Shown piece by piece: positions 1 to 8,780 of a DNA stretch of 64,000 nucleotides; the first letter of the stretch is position 1, and every line of letters begins with the position of its first letter. Origin of the DNA: ZC4RG30 sp963726085 (lineage in GTDB: Bacteria > Pseudomonadota > Gammaproteobacteria > Steroidobacterales > Steroidobacteraceae); NCBI GenBank assembly GCA_963726085.1, contig CAVSAR010000006.1, positions 50,699-114,698 of the forward strand. Reading direction: 5' to 3'. Below the pieces are notes generated by a model. It searched no databases, was not told the DNA's origin, and saw only the letters and a program-made list of their open reading frames with translations. Made by a program: the position numbers and the translations under genes.

Positions 1-593
1 CAGTCGCGCCGCAGCCAGAACCCGGCGCCCAGGTGCCGGAACTTGCGTCCCAGTTCACGCCGGTACCAGGCCCCACCGCGCAGCGCCACCGCCGGGTCGG
101 TGCGGGACTGGTCGCAGTTTTGTTCCCAGTCCTCGCGCGTCAGTACCCCGAAGTACAGCAGGCCGCGGCACACGCGGGCCAGGTGGCGCAGCGCGCGCTG
201 GGTTTCTGGCGCGTCCAGGTACTGCAACACGTCGTAGCAGATCACCAGGTCAAACTGTTCGCGGCGCCGGAAATCCTGGATCCCGCCATGAATCCAGCCG
301 TAGCGCCGGCACAGGTAGCCGCTGACCTCGAGCCCGGTATAGCTGGCCCGTGGCAGGGCCTTGCGCAGCGGCCCGCGCAGCAGCCCCACGCCGCAGCCGG
401 CATCGAGGATGCGCCGCACCGGCAACCCCAGGTGGGCCGCAAAGGCCGCGATTAGGCGGCCGCGGGCGTTCATCTCGGCCCGGTTGGTCACCGCCGTGCG
501 CGGGTTGAAATAAAAGCGCTGGTAGTAGGCGCGGTCAAATTGTTCGTCGCCGGCCTCGATGCTAGGGGTTTTGCTGGGCTCAATGCGGGTCAC
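1..593 (-). CDS. Class I SAM-dependent methyltransferase, 3' end cut by window edge
   Basis: The minus-strand frame is open from a GTG at 593 (another in-frame GTG is at 599) to the left edge, so the C-terminus is missing. The glycine-rich SAM-binding motif I reads RILDAGCGVG about 55 residues in, followed by a DLVICYDVLQYL segment that fits motif IV of small-molecule or lipid methyltransferases. The substrate cannot be told. It is divergent from rimO, whose start is only 38 bp away, so both promoters share this short gap. Confidence 0.75.
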   Translation of the reverse strand, partial: MTRIEPSKTPSIEAGDEQFDRAYYQRFYFNPRTAVTNRAEMNARGRLIAAFAAHLGLPVRRILDAGCGVGLLRGPLRKALPRASYTGLEVSGYLCRRYGWIHGGIQDFRRREQFDLVICYDVLQYLDAPETQRALRHLARVCRGLLYFGVLTREDWEQNCDQSRTDPAVALRGGAWYRRELGRKFRHLGAGFWLRRD

Positions 594-631
594 GATCACT
601 ATCCGGTGGTAGCGCGGTACGATAGGGGGTC

Positions 632-1948
632 ATGTCAGGCAAGTCCCCCCGTGTCGGTTTCGTCAGCCTCGGCTGTCCCAAGGCGCTCGTCGACTCGGAG
701 CGAATCCTGACGCAGTTGCGCATCCGTGGCTACGAGATTTCGCCCAGCTACGAGTCCGCCGACCTGGTCGTGGTCAACACCTGCGGCTTTATTGACAGCG
801 CCATCGACGAGTCCCTGGAGGCCATTGGCGAGGCGCTGGAGGCCAACGGCAAGGTGATTGTGACCGGTTGCCTGGGGGCCAATCCCCAGCGCATCCGCGA
901 CCAGCACCCGCGGGTGCTGGCCGTCACCGGACCGCATGCCACCGAGCAGGTGCTCGAGGCCGTCAATGAGCACCTGCCACGGCCCCACGACCCGTTCAAC
1001 GACCTGGTGCCGGCGCAGGGCATCCGGCTCACGCCGCGCCACTATGCCTATCTCAAGATCTCCGAAGGCTGCAACAACAAGTGCAGCTTCTGCATCATCC
1101 CGTCGCTGCGCGGCCTGCTGGTGTCACGGCCGCTGGCCGACGTGATGCAGGAAGCCGAGCGCCTGGTGGCCGCTGGCGTGCAGGAACTGCTGGTGATCTC
1201 GCAGGACACCAGCGCCTACGGCGTCGACCTGCGCTATCCGCCGACCACGCTGCACGGCGAACACTACGAGACCCGTTTCGTCGACCTGGCGCGCGCGCTG
1301 GGCACGCTGGGCGTGTGGGTGCGCATGCACTACGTCTATCCGTATCCGCATGTGGACGACGTGCTGCCGCTGATGGCCGATGGCCGCGTGCTGCCCTACC
1401 TCGACATCCCCTTCCAGCATGGCAGCCCGACCGTGCTCAAGCGCATGAAGCGGCCGGCCCACGCCGAGAACACCCTCGCGCGCATCCAGGCCTGGCGCAG
1501 CGCGGTGCCGGATCTCACGCTGCGCAGCAGCTTCATCGTCGGCTTTCCCGGCGAGACCGACGCAGAGTTCGAGGAGCTGCTGGACTGGGTGGACGAGGCG
1601 CAACTGGACCGCGTTGGCTGCTTCAAGTATTCCCCCGTCAATGGCGCAAAGGCCAACGACTTGCCCGATCCGGTGTCGGCCGACGTGATGGATGAGCGTT
1701 ACGCGCGGTTCATGCAGCGTGCCGCAGCCATCTCCGAGGCGCGGCTGGCGGCAAAGGTGGGCCGGCAGCTGAAGGTGCTGGTCGACCGCGTGGTCGGCAA
1801 CGATGCGACCGCGCGCACCGCCGGTGATGCGCCGGAGATCGATGGCGTGGTCAACGTGAAGCAGGCGCGGCAACTGCGTGCCGGGGAATTCGCCACGGTG
1901 AGAATTACCGCGGCGGGCACCTACGACCTGGCGGCAGTGCCGGCCTGA
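632..1948 (+). CDS. rimO: Ribosomal protein S12 methylthiotransferase RimO
   Basis: RimO adds a methylthio group to the beta-carbon of the conserved aspartate of ribosomal protein S12, using radical SAM chemistry and two 4Fe-4S clusters. The 438-residue product has the full family architecture: an N-terminal UPF0004 domain with cluster cysteines at about 15, 51 and 80 (SLGCPKAL, VNTCGFID, TGCLG), a radical SAM CxxxCxxC motif at 147-154 (GCNNKCSFC), and a C-terminal TRAM domain (VLVDRVVGND onward). Length is normal. The opening SLGCPKALVDSE is typical of RimO rather than MiaB. It stands alone, converging with the HipA-like gene. Confidence 0.96.
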   Translation: MSGKSPRVGFVSLGCPKALVDSERILTQLRIRGYEISPSYESADLVVVNTCGFIDSAIDESLEAIGEALEANGKVIVTGCLGANPQRIRDQHPRVLAVTGPHATEQVLEAVNEHLPRPHDPFNDLVPAQGIRLTPRHYAYLKISEGCNNKCSFCIIPSLRGLLVSRPLADVMQEAERLVAAGVQELLVISQDTSAYGVDLRYPPTTLHGEHYETRFVDLARALGTLGVWVRMHYVYPYPHVDDVLPLMADGRVLPYLDIPFQHGSPTVLKRMKRPAHAENTLARIQAWRSAVPDLTLRSSFIVGFPGETDAEFEELLDWVDEAQLDRVGCFKYSPVNGAKANDLPDPVSADVMDERYARFMQRAAAISEARLAAKVGRQLKVLVDRVVGNDATARTAGDAPEIDGVVNVKQARQLRAGEFATVRITAAGTYDLAAVPA

Positions 1949-1989
1949 GGGTGCTTGGTAGCCGGCAAAGGCACGCCGGGCGCCAACGC

Positions 1990-3342
1990 TTAGTGCGCAG
2001 CGAACGCGCCCGCGCGAGGCAGCCCCTGAAGTGCGCGCAGTGAGTGTTCGCTGATCTGGATGAAATCCTTGCTGATGCGCTCGTGTTTGCGCAGACGATC
2101 CCAATAGGACTCGGCCATCTGTCGTGCGCGGGGCCATACCGGCAATGTAGCTGCGCTGGGCGGCGCAGGCTGCAGCTGGCGCGCAATGATCTGATCGCTC
2201 TGCGGCGCAAACAGCATTGGCAGCATGTCGTAGACCGGGGCGAGGCTGAATGTGGCGTCGTAGCGATCGTAGAAACTTAAGTTTCCGAAGTGCCGATCGG
2301 TGTTGCCGATCAACTCCCCGTAGGCGCTGAGCAGCCGGATCCTCGCCACATCATCCTGTGAGATCAGCCGTAGCGCACCCAGGCGCTGGGCAGCAGCAAT
2401 CCAGTTGTCCAGCTGGCCATCATGCGCAGTGCCCAGGGCTTGCAGCGACACCACCCCGCGTCGACCTTCGGAACCGACCCGGTCAAAGCGCCTTACTTCA
2501 AGGAAGGTGCGATCGGCAAATTCCAGCACGCGCGAATCGCAGGCATTGATGCCTTGCTCGCGCAGCTGTTCATGAGCCACGTGCTCGGCAACCAGCAGGT
2601 CAGACCAACGCTGACCCAACACCGTGCCCCGCGGCGGGGAGAACTTGACCAGCATGTGGACGACTCGGTCCCCATCCTGTAACGGCACCGTGAACTTCGG
2701 TTGCTCGCCGTGGGCTGAGGAGCCGGCGGGCGTACCGGCCATGGCGGCACTGGCCATGGCCGGATAGACGATGGGGCGATCGGAAAGCTGTGCGGATGGG
2801 CGCCCGGCAACGGACTGAAGATATCGATCCAGTGCCGCGCCACCGGTGATCAGGTCGCCGATCGTGTCGGTACCCCGTTGTGTCAGGAAGGAGATGACGT
2901 GGTCATCGGACCAATCCACTACCCGATCGGGCAGCTGCAGCTCGGGAAAGGCACGCGGGACGGCACCACCCAGGAACCCTGCAGGCCGGGCGTCCTGGAG
3001 GAAATACGGCAAGCCGTCGCTAAGTCCCTGAAGCGCGGGCAATGCGCTTTTGAAGAAATACTGCTCCCTGTGCAGGGCGTACAGCCTGCCAAGCTCCCGG
3101 ATCTTTCCCTGCCCATCGACCTGGTTAACGGGCCACTCTGAACCCACCGTGCCCACGGGCCGCCGCAGTCCATAACGCGCACCCCGGGTGGCCGATGTGC
3201 GCACCACGTGGCCTGCGCGTTCCAGCGCGCGCAGGGCGCCTGATAACGTGGGCTGAGAAACACCCAGCGTCTGTCCCAGGGTAGCCGCGGAGGCGACCCC
3301 CTGCTTCAGGCTCTGAATCAGGGCGGACTCGAGGTTGGCCAT
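1990..3342 (-). CDS. yjjJ: HipA-family serine/threonine kinase toxin, YjjJ type
   Basis: A 450-residue HipA-like protein with its own N-terminal winged-helix domain (residues 1-60, VSQPTLSGALRALERAG), the layout of the YjjJ subgroup, which has no separate HipB antitoxin. Kinase signatures are present: the HGEQPKF phosphate-binding loop (211-217), catalytic loop NTDRHFGN (347-354) and metal-binding APVYDMLPM (368-376). Known HipA proteins phosphorylate aminoacyl-tRNA synthetases; the YjjJ target is less certain. No hipB-like gene precedes it. The upstream region is strikingly AT-rich and holds a palindrome, consistent with self-repression by the fused HTH (inference). Confidence 0.88.
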   Translation of the reverse strand: MANLESALIQSLKQGVASAATLGQTLGVSQPTLSGALRALERAGHVVRTSATRGARYGLRRPVGTVGSEWPVNQVDGQGKIRELGRLYALHREQYFFKSALPALQGLSDGLPYFLQDARPAGFLGGAVPRAFPELQLPDRVVDWSDDHVISFLTQRGTDTIGDLITGGAALDRYLQSVAGRPSAQLSDRPIVYPAMASAAMAGTPAGSSAHGEQPKFTVPLQDGDRVVHMLVKFSPPRGTVLGQRWSDLLVAEHVAHEQLREQGINACDSRVLEFADRTFLEVRRFDRVGSEGRRGVVSLQALGTAHDGQLDNWIAAAQRLGALRLISQDDVARIRLLSAYGELIGNTDRHFGNLSFYDRYDATFSLAPVYDMLPMLFAPQSDQIIARQLQPAPPSAATLPVWPRARQMAESYWDRLRKHERISKDFIQISEHSLRALQGLPRAGAFAAH

Positions 3343-3480
3343 AAATAGATATTATTATAGATATAATCTAGAATCAAACCTTTACTATCAATGTATTAGA
3401 TGCGAATCACAAATTTTAAAATGAAATTTATAATAGATGCTTTTCTAGATATCAGGACATTAAGTCCCTGCATCGACCCC
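3343..3480 (-). promoter_or_regulatory. AT-rich promoter/operator island upstream of the HipA-like gene
   Basis: About 140 bp dominated by A and T inside a GC-rich chromosome. It contains an inverted repeat, TAGAT-ATA-ATCTA, at 3358-3370, and a second TAGATATTAT-like half copy at 3346-3355, both within 30 bp of the hipA-like start codon. This is the expected place for an autorepressor site of the N-terminal HTH domain. No gene is supported here. Confidence 0.5.
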
Positions 3481-3510
3481 AATTTTTCTTTCTGGCGACC
3501 CCGGTTCCAA

Positions 3511-3532
3511 GGACCAACCCCTGGTTGGGTCC
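3511..3532 (-). terminator. Stem-loop downstream of glmS, possible terminator
   Basis: GGACCAACC and GGTTGGGTCC face each other with a short loop, about 75 bp beyond the glmS stop. There is no immediate T-run on the minus strand, so factor-independent termination is only possible, not shown. Confidence 0.35.
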
Positions 3533-3607
3533 TGTCCACTCCCGTGCAGGGGGCTCGCCTGGCACCTGTCCTGGACAGCGCAGCGGATCGGATCCGCTAG
3601 TTGCCGA

Positions 3608-5443
3608 TCACTCGACGGTGACGCTTTTGGCCAGGTTGCGTGGCTGGTCCACATCCGTGCCGCGCAGGATGGCCACATGGTAGGCCAGCAGCTGCAGTGG
3701 CACGGTGTAGATGACCGGGGCCTGGAAGTAGCTCACGTGCCGCGGCATCTGGATCACGTGCACCCCATCGCTGGGCTCGATGCCGGATTCCGGATCGGCG
3801 AACACATACAGCTCCCCGCCCCGCGCGCGCACTTCCATCAGGTTGGACTTGAGCTTCTCGAGCAGGTCGTTGTTGGGCGCCACCGCAACCACGGGCATGT
3901 CCTGGTCCACCAGCGCCAGCGGCCCGTGCTTGAGCTCGCCGGCCGCGTAGCCCTCGGCATGGATGTAGGAGATTTCCTTGAGCTTCAGCGCCCCCTCCAG
4001 GGCAATCGGGTACAGCGCGCCGCGCCCGAGGAACAGCGCGTGGTTCTTGGCCACGAACCGTGCGGCCAGGGTGCGGATCTGGGAATCCAGCGTCAGGGTC
4101 TTCTCGATCATCCCCGGCAGCTCGATCAGCCGCGACACCAGCGTGCGCTCGTGCTCGGCATCCATGCCATGGGTCTTGCCCAGGGCGATGACCAGCAGTG
4201 ACAACGCGGCGATCTGGGTGGTGAACGCCTTGGTGGAGGCCACGCCGATTTCCGGTCCGGCTCGGGTCAGCAGCACCAGGTCCGATTCGCGCACCAGCGA
4301 GCTCTCCGGCACGTTGCACACGGCCAGTGTCGCCAGGTACCCGGTCTGGCGCGCCAGCCGCAGCGCCGCCAGCGTGTCGGCCGTCTCGCCGGACTGCGAG
4401 ATCGTCACGAACAGGGAATTCTCCGGCACCACGGCATTGCGGTAGCGGTATTCACTGGCGATCTCCACGCGACAGGGGATGCGGCAGATCTGCTCGATGA
4501 AGTACTGGGCCACCACCCCGGCGTGGTAGCTGGTGCCGCAGGCGACGATGCGCACGAACCCGACCCGCGGGAAGATCTCGGCGGCGCGGTGACCGAATAC
4601 CGCCTCGAGCAGCCGGCCGTTGGCCACGCGCTCCTGCAGCGTGTTGGCCACGGCGCGTGGCTGCTCGTGGATTTCCTTGAGCATGAAGTGCTCGTACTCG
4701 CCCTTTTCCGCCGCCTCGGCCGTCAGCTCGCTGACCCGCACGGCGCGTTCCACGGAGTTGCCATCGGCGTCGAGGATGCGGATGGCCTCGCGGCGCACTT
4801 CCGCAATGTCGCCTTCCTCGAGGAACTGGAAGCGACGCGTTACCGGCAGCAGCGCCGACGCGTCCGACGCGACGAAGTTCTCGCCCTCGCCATGGCCGAC
4901 CACCACCGGGCAACCCATGCGCGCCAGGATCAGCCGGTCCGGCTCCGCTTCGCTCAGGACCACCAGCGCATACGCGCCTTCCAGTTCGGCCACCGTGGCG
5001 CGCACGGCCTTGAACAGGTCGCCGAGGGTTCCCATGTGGTAGTGAATCCGGTGCGCGATGACCTCGGTGTCGGTCTCGGAATCAAACTGGTAGCCCAGCG
5101 CCTTGAGCTCGGTGCGCAGCTCGGCGTAGTTCTCGATGATGCCGTTGTGCACCACCGCCAGGCCGTCGCGTGACACGTGCGGATGCGCGTTGCGCTGGCT
5201 GGGGGCCCCATGGGTGGCCCAGCGCGTGTGCGCGATGCCGGTGTTGCCCGCAGTCGGGGATTCGTTTAGCGCCTCCTGCAGCATGCGCACCTTGCCCACG
5301 GTGCGCAGGCGCGCGACGTGTCCGTCCCCGGTGACCACTGCAATCCCTGCCGAGTCATAACCGCGATACTCGAGGCGCCGCAGGCCTTCCATGAGTACCG
5401 GCACGATGTCGCGTCCTGCGACTGCCCCTACGATTCCGCACAT
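3608..5443 (-). CDS. glmS: Glutamine--fructose-6-phosphate aminotransferase (isomerizing)
   Basis: GlmS makes glucosamine-6-phosphate from fructose-6-phosphate and glutamine, the first committed step to UDP-GlcNAc for peptidoglycan and LPS. The 611-residue protein starts MCGIVG, exposing the catalytic Cys after Met removal, and has the class II glutaminase domain (YRGYDSAGIAV), two SIS domains (SQSGETADT; ALFLGRGALYPIALEGALK) and the terminal DQPRNLAKSVTVE signature. Length is normal. It lies 76 bp downstream of glmU on the same strand, a common pathway pairing. Confidence 0.97.
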   Translation of the reverse strand: MCGIVGAVAGRDIVPVLMEGLRRLEYRGYDSAGIAVVTGDGHVARLRTVGKVRMLQEALNESPTAGNTGIAHTRWATHGAPSQRNAHPHVSRDGLAVVHNGIIENYAELRTELKALGYQFDSETDTEVIAHRIHYHMGTLGDLFKAVRATVAELEGAYALVVLSEAEPDRLILARMGCPVVVGHGEGENFVASDASALLPVTRRFQFLEEGDIAEVRREAIRILDADGNSVERAVRVSELTAEAAEKGEYEHFMLKEIHEQPRAVANTLQERVANGRLLEAVFGHRAAEIFPRVGFVRIVACGTSYHAGVVAQYFIEQICRIPCRVEIASEYRYRNAVVPENSLFVTISQSGETADTLAALRLARQTGYLATLAVCNVPESSLVRESDLVLLTRAGPEIGVASTKAFTTQIAALSLLVIALGKTHGMDAEHERTLVSRLIELPGMIEKTLTLDSQIRTLAARFVAKNHALFLGRGALYPIALEGALKLKEISYIHAEGYAAGELKHGPLALVDQDMPVVAVAPNNDLLEKLKSNLMEVRARGGELYVFADPESGIEPSDGVHVIQMPRHVSYFQAPVIYTVPLQLLAYHVAILRGTDVDQPRNLAKSVTVE

Positions 5444-5519
5444 GCTGTCGAACGCTCCTGTGGGCTACTGGCCCGGACCGGCATTGTACTGTGCCCGATG
5501 ATCCGGGGCGGCTGAACAA

Positions 5520-6899
5520 CTAGCCCTTGCGTTTGGGTCGCTGCCATCCGTCGATGACGACCTGGCGCGCGCGCGCCAGCGTCAGCTTGCCTGGCGGCGC
5601 GTCCTGGGTGATGGTCGACCCCGCAGCCGTGGTGGCATTGGCGCCAATGGTCACCGGGGCGACCAGCATGTTGCCGGAGCCGATGAACACGCCATCCTCG
5701 ATCAGCGTGCGCGCCTTGTTGACGCCGTCGTAATTGCAGGTGATCGAGCCGGCGCCCACATTGACGTTTGCGCCCACTGTCGCATCGCCCAGGTAGGTCA
5801 GGTGGTTGGCCTTGGAGTCGGGCCCGATGCTGCTGTTCTTTACTTCCACGAAATTGCCGATGTGTGCGCCGGCGGCCAGCGTCGTGCCCGGGCGCAACCG
5901 GGCGAATGGACCGATGACGCAGTCCGTCGCCGCGGTGGCACCATCCAGAATGCTGTTGGGATGCACCTGCGTGCCGGCACCAAGGCTCACGTTGCGCAGC
6001 ACGCAGTTGGCACCAATGCGCACGCGGTCGCCCAGCTGCACCTGCCCCTCGAACAGCACGTTGGCGTCTATGAACACGTCGCGCCCCACGTGCAGTTCGC
6101 CGCGCTGGTCAAAGCGCAACGGATCGGCCAGGGTCACACCCATGCGCAGCAGCGCCTCGGCCCGTTCCCTGCGCAACACCGCCTCCAGCTGCGCCAGTTG
6201 CAGCCGGTCGTTGACGCCCAGCACTTCGAATTCGTTGGCCGCCACCAGGGTGGCCACAGCGATGCGGCCCTTGACCGCCATGGCGATGATGTCGGTGAGG
6301 TAGTACTCGCCCTGCGTGTTGTCGGAGCGCAGTTTGCCCAGCCACGCGCGCAGCAGGCGCGCCGGCGCCACCAGCACGCCGGTATTGCCTTCGCGCAGCT
6401 TAAGCTGCGCGCGCGACGCGTCCTTGTGTTCGACGATGCGGCGCACGCGACCGCGCGCACGCACCACGCGGCCATAGCCAGTCGGGTCGGTCAGCTGCAC
6501 CGTCAGCAGCGCCAGCTTCCTGTCGGACGCCAGCCCGACCAGCTCACGCACCGTGGCAGCGCGCAGCAACGGGACGTCCCCATACAGCACCAGGACCAGG
6601 TGATTGTCCGGGATGTGCGGCATGGCCTGCTGCACGGCGTGGCCGGTGCCCTGCTGGCGCGCCTGCAGGGACCAGCTGATGGATTGATCGGCAAAGGCAG
6701 TGCGCACCTGTTCACCGCCATGCCCGTAGACCACATGCAGCGCCGCCGGCTGCAGGGTGCGCGCCATGTCGACCACGTGTTGCAGCAGCGGCTTGCCGGC
6801 CAGCGGCTGCAGGACCTTGGGCAGGTCCGAGTGCATGCGCTTGCCCTGTCCCGCCGCCAGGATGACTACCGACAGCGGGGGGTTACTGCTCTTGGCCAT
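5520..6899 (-). CDS. glmU: Bifunctional UDP-GlcNAc pyrophosphorylase / GlcN-1-P acetyltransferase
   Basis: GlmU acetylates glucosamine-1-phosphate and transfers UMP to give UDP-GlcNAc. The 459-residue frame from ATG 6899 has the nucleotidyltransferase motif LAAGQGKRM with SDLPKVL near the N-terminus, the uridyl-binding QQGTGHAVQ, and a left-handed beta-helix acetyltransferase domain ending in HIGNFVEVKNS and NHLTYLGDA. The frame is open to 7055, but the extra residues are unlike GlmU and ATG 6899 is the natural start. It overlaps the end of the upstream GNAT gene by 17 bp, so transcription is probably shared. Confidence 0.97.
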   Translation of the reverse strand: MAKSSNPPLSVVILAAGQGKRMHSDLPKVLQPLAGKPLLQHVVDMARTLQPAALHVVYGHGGEQVRTAFADQSISWSLQARQQGTGHAVQQAMPHIPDNHLVLVLYGDVPLLRAATVRELVGLASDRKLALLTVQLTDPTGYGRVVRARGRVRRIVEHKDASRAQLKLREGNTGVLVAPARLLRAWLGKLRSDNTQGEYYLTDIIAMAVKGRIAVATLVAANEFEVLGVNDRLQLAQLEAVLRRERAEALLRMGVTLADPLRFDQRGELHVGRDVFIDANVLFEGQVQLGDRVRIGANCVLRNVSLGAGTQVHPNSILDGATAATDCVIGPFARLRPGTTLAAGAHIGNFVEVKNSSIGPDSKANHLTYLGDATVGANVNVGAGSITCNYDGVNKARTLIEDGVFIGSGNMLVAPVTIGANATTAAGSTITQDAPPGKLTLARARQVVIDGWQRPKRKG

Positions 6900-7437
6900 G
6901 GTTGAGGTTTGTTCCCAGGATGTGGTCGAAGTATTGGCTGGCGCCGACCTGAAACTGCCGCTCACCCACCCGATGAAACCCGATCCTGCCGTAGAAGGCC
7001 AGAGCCGCGGCGTTGCGCGAGTACACGCCCAGCAGCAAGCGCGCGCCGCCGGCATCGCGTGCGTACGTCGTGGCCTGTTGCATCAGCGCGCGACCCAGGC
7101 CCAGGCGCTGGAACGGATGCAGCAGGTAGATGCGCTTGATTTCCAGGTCATTGGTCGCCAGATCCGCCAGCGGCAGGTCCGGTGGACTGAGCACCAGGTA
7201 GCCCACCGGGGCCCGGCCCGCGCCGGCTTCCACCAGCCAGCAGCGATAACGAGGATCCGCCAGCCACGCAGCGTAGACGCCGGGCGCATGGTGCTGCTCG
7301 GTGTGCGCGAGAATGTCTTCGGCTGGCAGCAGCTGCGCGTAGCTTTCCAGGAACGTGGCCCGGCCCACCAGTGCCAGGCGCGTTTCATCCCCGCTGTGTG
7401 CCATGCGGATCGTCACGTTCGCCGGATCCGTGGTCAC
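6883..7437 (-). CDS. GNAT-family N-acetyltransferase
   Basis: About 184 residues with the acetyl-CoA-binding segment HPFQRLGLGRALM and a C-terminal RNAAALAFYGRIGFHRVG typical of GNAT enzymes. The likely start is GTG 7437, which overlaps the TGA stop of the upstream VIT gene (GTGA), suggesting translational coupling. The open frame reaches 7530 but that extension lies in the VIT gene. Substrate unknown. Confidence 0.85.
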   Translation of the reverse strand: MTTDPANVTIRMAHSGDETRLALVGRATFLESYAQLLPAEDILAHTEQHHAPGVYAAWLADPRYRCWLVEAGAGRAPVGYLVLSPPDLPLADLATNDLEIKRIYLLHPFQRLGLGRALMQQATTYARDAGGARLLLGVYSRNAAALAFYGRIGFHRVGERQFQVGASQYFDHILGTNLNHGQEQ

Positions 7438-8135
7438 GGCGAAGCACTTACCCCGAAGGCGCGGCCAATCAGCGTGGTGGCGCCCATGGCGATGACGCCC
7501 CAGAAGGCCACGCGCATCGCCGCACGCCACTGCGGTGCACCGCCAAGGCGTGCGCCGAGGGCCCCCAGTATCATCAGCAGCGCCAGTGCGCCGCCAAACA
7601 CGATCCCGGCCAGTCGTCCCCCGGGCACCAGCATGGCCAGCGCCAGCGGCACGGCCGCTCCGGAGGCAAACGACACCGTGGAGGCAACGGCGGCCAGCAG
7701 TGGCTGCGCGCGGTTGTGCTCCGTGATGCCCAGTTCGTCGCGTGCATGCGCCGCCAGCGCATCGTGATCGGCCAGCTGCGTTGCCACCTGGTCGGCCAGC
7801 TGCGGTGACAGGCCGCGCTGCACGTAGATGCCCGCCAGCTCGCGGTGCTCGGCCTCGGGCGTGGTCGCCAGTTCGTGCTTTTCGCGCGCCAGGTCCGCGT
7901 GCTCGCTGTCGGCCTGCGAACTGACCGACACGAATTCGCCGGCGCCCATCGACAGCGCGCCGCCGACCAATCCGGCCAGCGCGGCCATGATCGTCGCCGA
8001 CGTGCCGATATTGGCCGAGGCTACGCCCACCACGAGACTGGAGGTGGAGATCAGGCCGTCGTTAGCCCCCAGCACGGCCGCGCGCAGCCAGCCGACCCGG
8101 TCAATCCTGTGGAATTCGCGATGATGCAATCTCAT
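7434..8135 (-). CDS. VIT1/CCC1-family iron/manganese transporter
   Basis: A 233-residue membrane protein of the vacuolar-iron-transporter family. The first helix region carries LGANDGLISTSSLVVGVA and the second ALSMGAGEFVSVSSQAD, both strongly conserved in VIT/CCC1 proteins; three further hydrophobic segments follow a charged cytosolic insert (residues 75-145). Family members export Fe(II) or Mn(II) by proton antiport. It shares an operon with a GNAT and glmU downstream. Confidence 0.9.
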   Translation of the reverse strand: MRLHHREFHRIDRVGWLRAAVLGANDGLISTSSLVVGVASANIGTSATIMAALAGLVGGALSMGAGEFVSVSSQADSEHADLAREKHELATTPEAEHRELAGIYVQRGLSPQLADQVATQLADHDALAAHARDELGITEHNRAQPLLAAVASTVSFASGAAVPLALAMLVPGGRLAGIVFGGALALLMILGALGARLGGAPQWRAAMRVAFWGVIAMGATTLIGRAFGVSASP

Positions 8136-8623
8136 TGGTAGCGTCGCCCCTGCCAGTCAATAAAGCCCGCAGCGTGCTGGCCGCCCGGGTCCCGGTGGGT
8201 CCAGTGCAACAGACCCCCCTGTATATTCCAGATGTACTCGCCAAAGATGCTGACCGTGTCCCCGGGGCGCAATCCGTCCAGCCGCGGCGCCAGTTCGATG
8301 TTGTGGGCCACCAGCAGCGTCTGCCCGCTGGCGGTACGCACCACAAAGCGCTGGTGCGGTGATCCTTGCCTGTCATCTGCCAGGAGCCTGTCCACCGTGG
8401 CCTGCACGGCAATCATTCGTCCGTTGGCCTTGTCGGCGAACGCCCTTGCCGCCTCATCCCCGAAAGTCGCATGCTGCGCCGCAGAATCCGGGCCCTGGGG
8501 CAAACCGGATCCGGGCGCTGGGGCCTGCGCGATGGGGGATCTGCGGTCGGCAGGCTGGTGGTAGTACCAGATGGCCGCGACAATCGAGAAGACTGCTACG
8601 GCAATAATTTTATTCAAAGGCAT
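8132..8623 (-). CDS. DUF3465-family exported protein
   Basis: About 163 residues from ATG 8623: an N-terminal hydrophobic anchor or signal (IIAVAVFSIVAAIWYY), a Pro/Ala-rich linker, then an OB-like domain with SPHQRFVVRTASGQTLLVAH, IFGEYIWN and LLHWTHRDP, which I recognise as DUF3465. The function of the family is not established. It overlaps the VIT gene start by 4 bp, so the two are probably co-translated. Confidence 0.75.
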   Translation of the reverse strand: MPLNKIIAVAVFSIVAAIWYYHQPADRRSPIAQAPAPGSGLPQGPDSAAQHATFGDEAARAFADKANGRMIAVQATVDRLLADDRQGSPHQRFVVRTASGQTLLVAHNIELAPRLDGLRPGDTVSIFGEYIWNIQGGLLHWTHRDPGGQHAAGFIDWQGRRYQ

Positions 8624-8780
8624 GCTCGAGGCACCAGGAGTGCGAATCACTTTGATCTGAAAAGGTTTTCAGCGCCTGCCAACATCCATTACAGGAACCA
8701 AGGCGGCAGCAGCGCGGTCTATTCAAGTGCAGGGGCAGTCCATGGTCACGGTTGCCTCGATCGCATAATCTGCAACGCAA

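Noticed and set aside
1124..2137. Long minus-strand frame opposite rimO
   Set aside because: Antisense of rimO, with His/Arg/Ala-rich composition and no domain.
3400..3600. Plus-strand frame starting in the AT-rich island
   Set aside because: No ribosome-binding site and unlikely composition; region better explained as regulatory.
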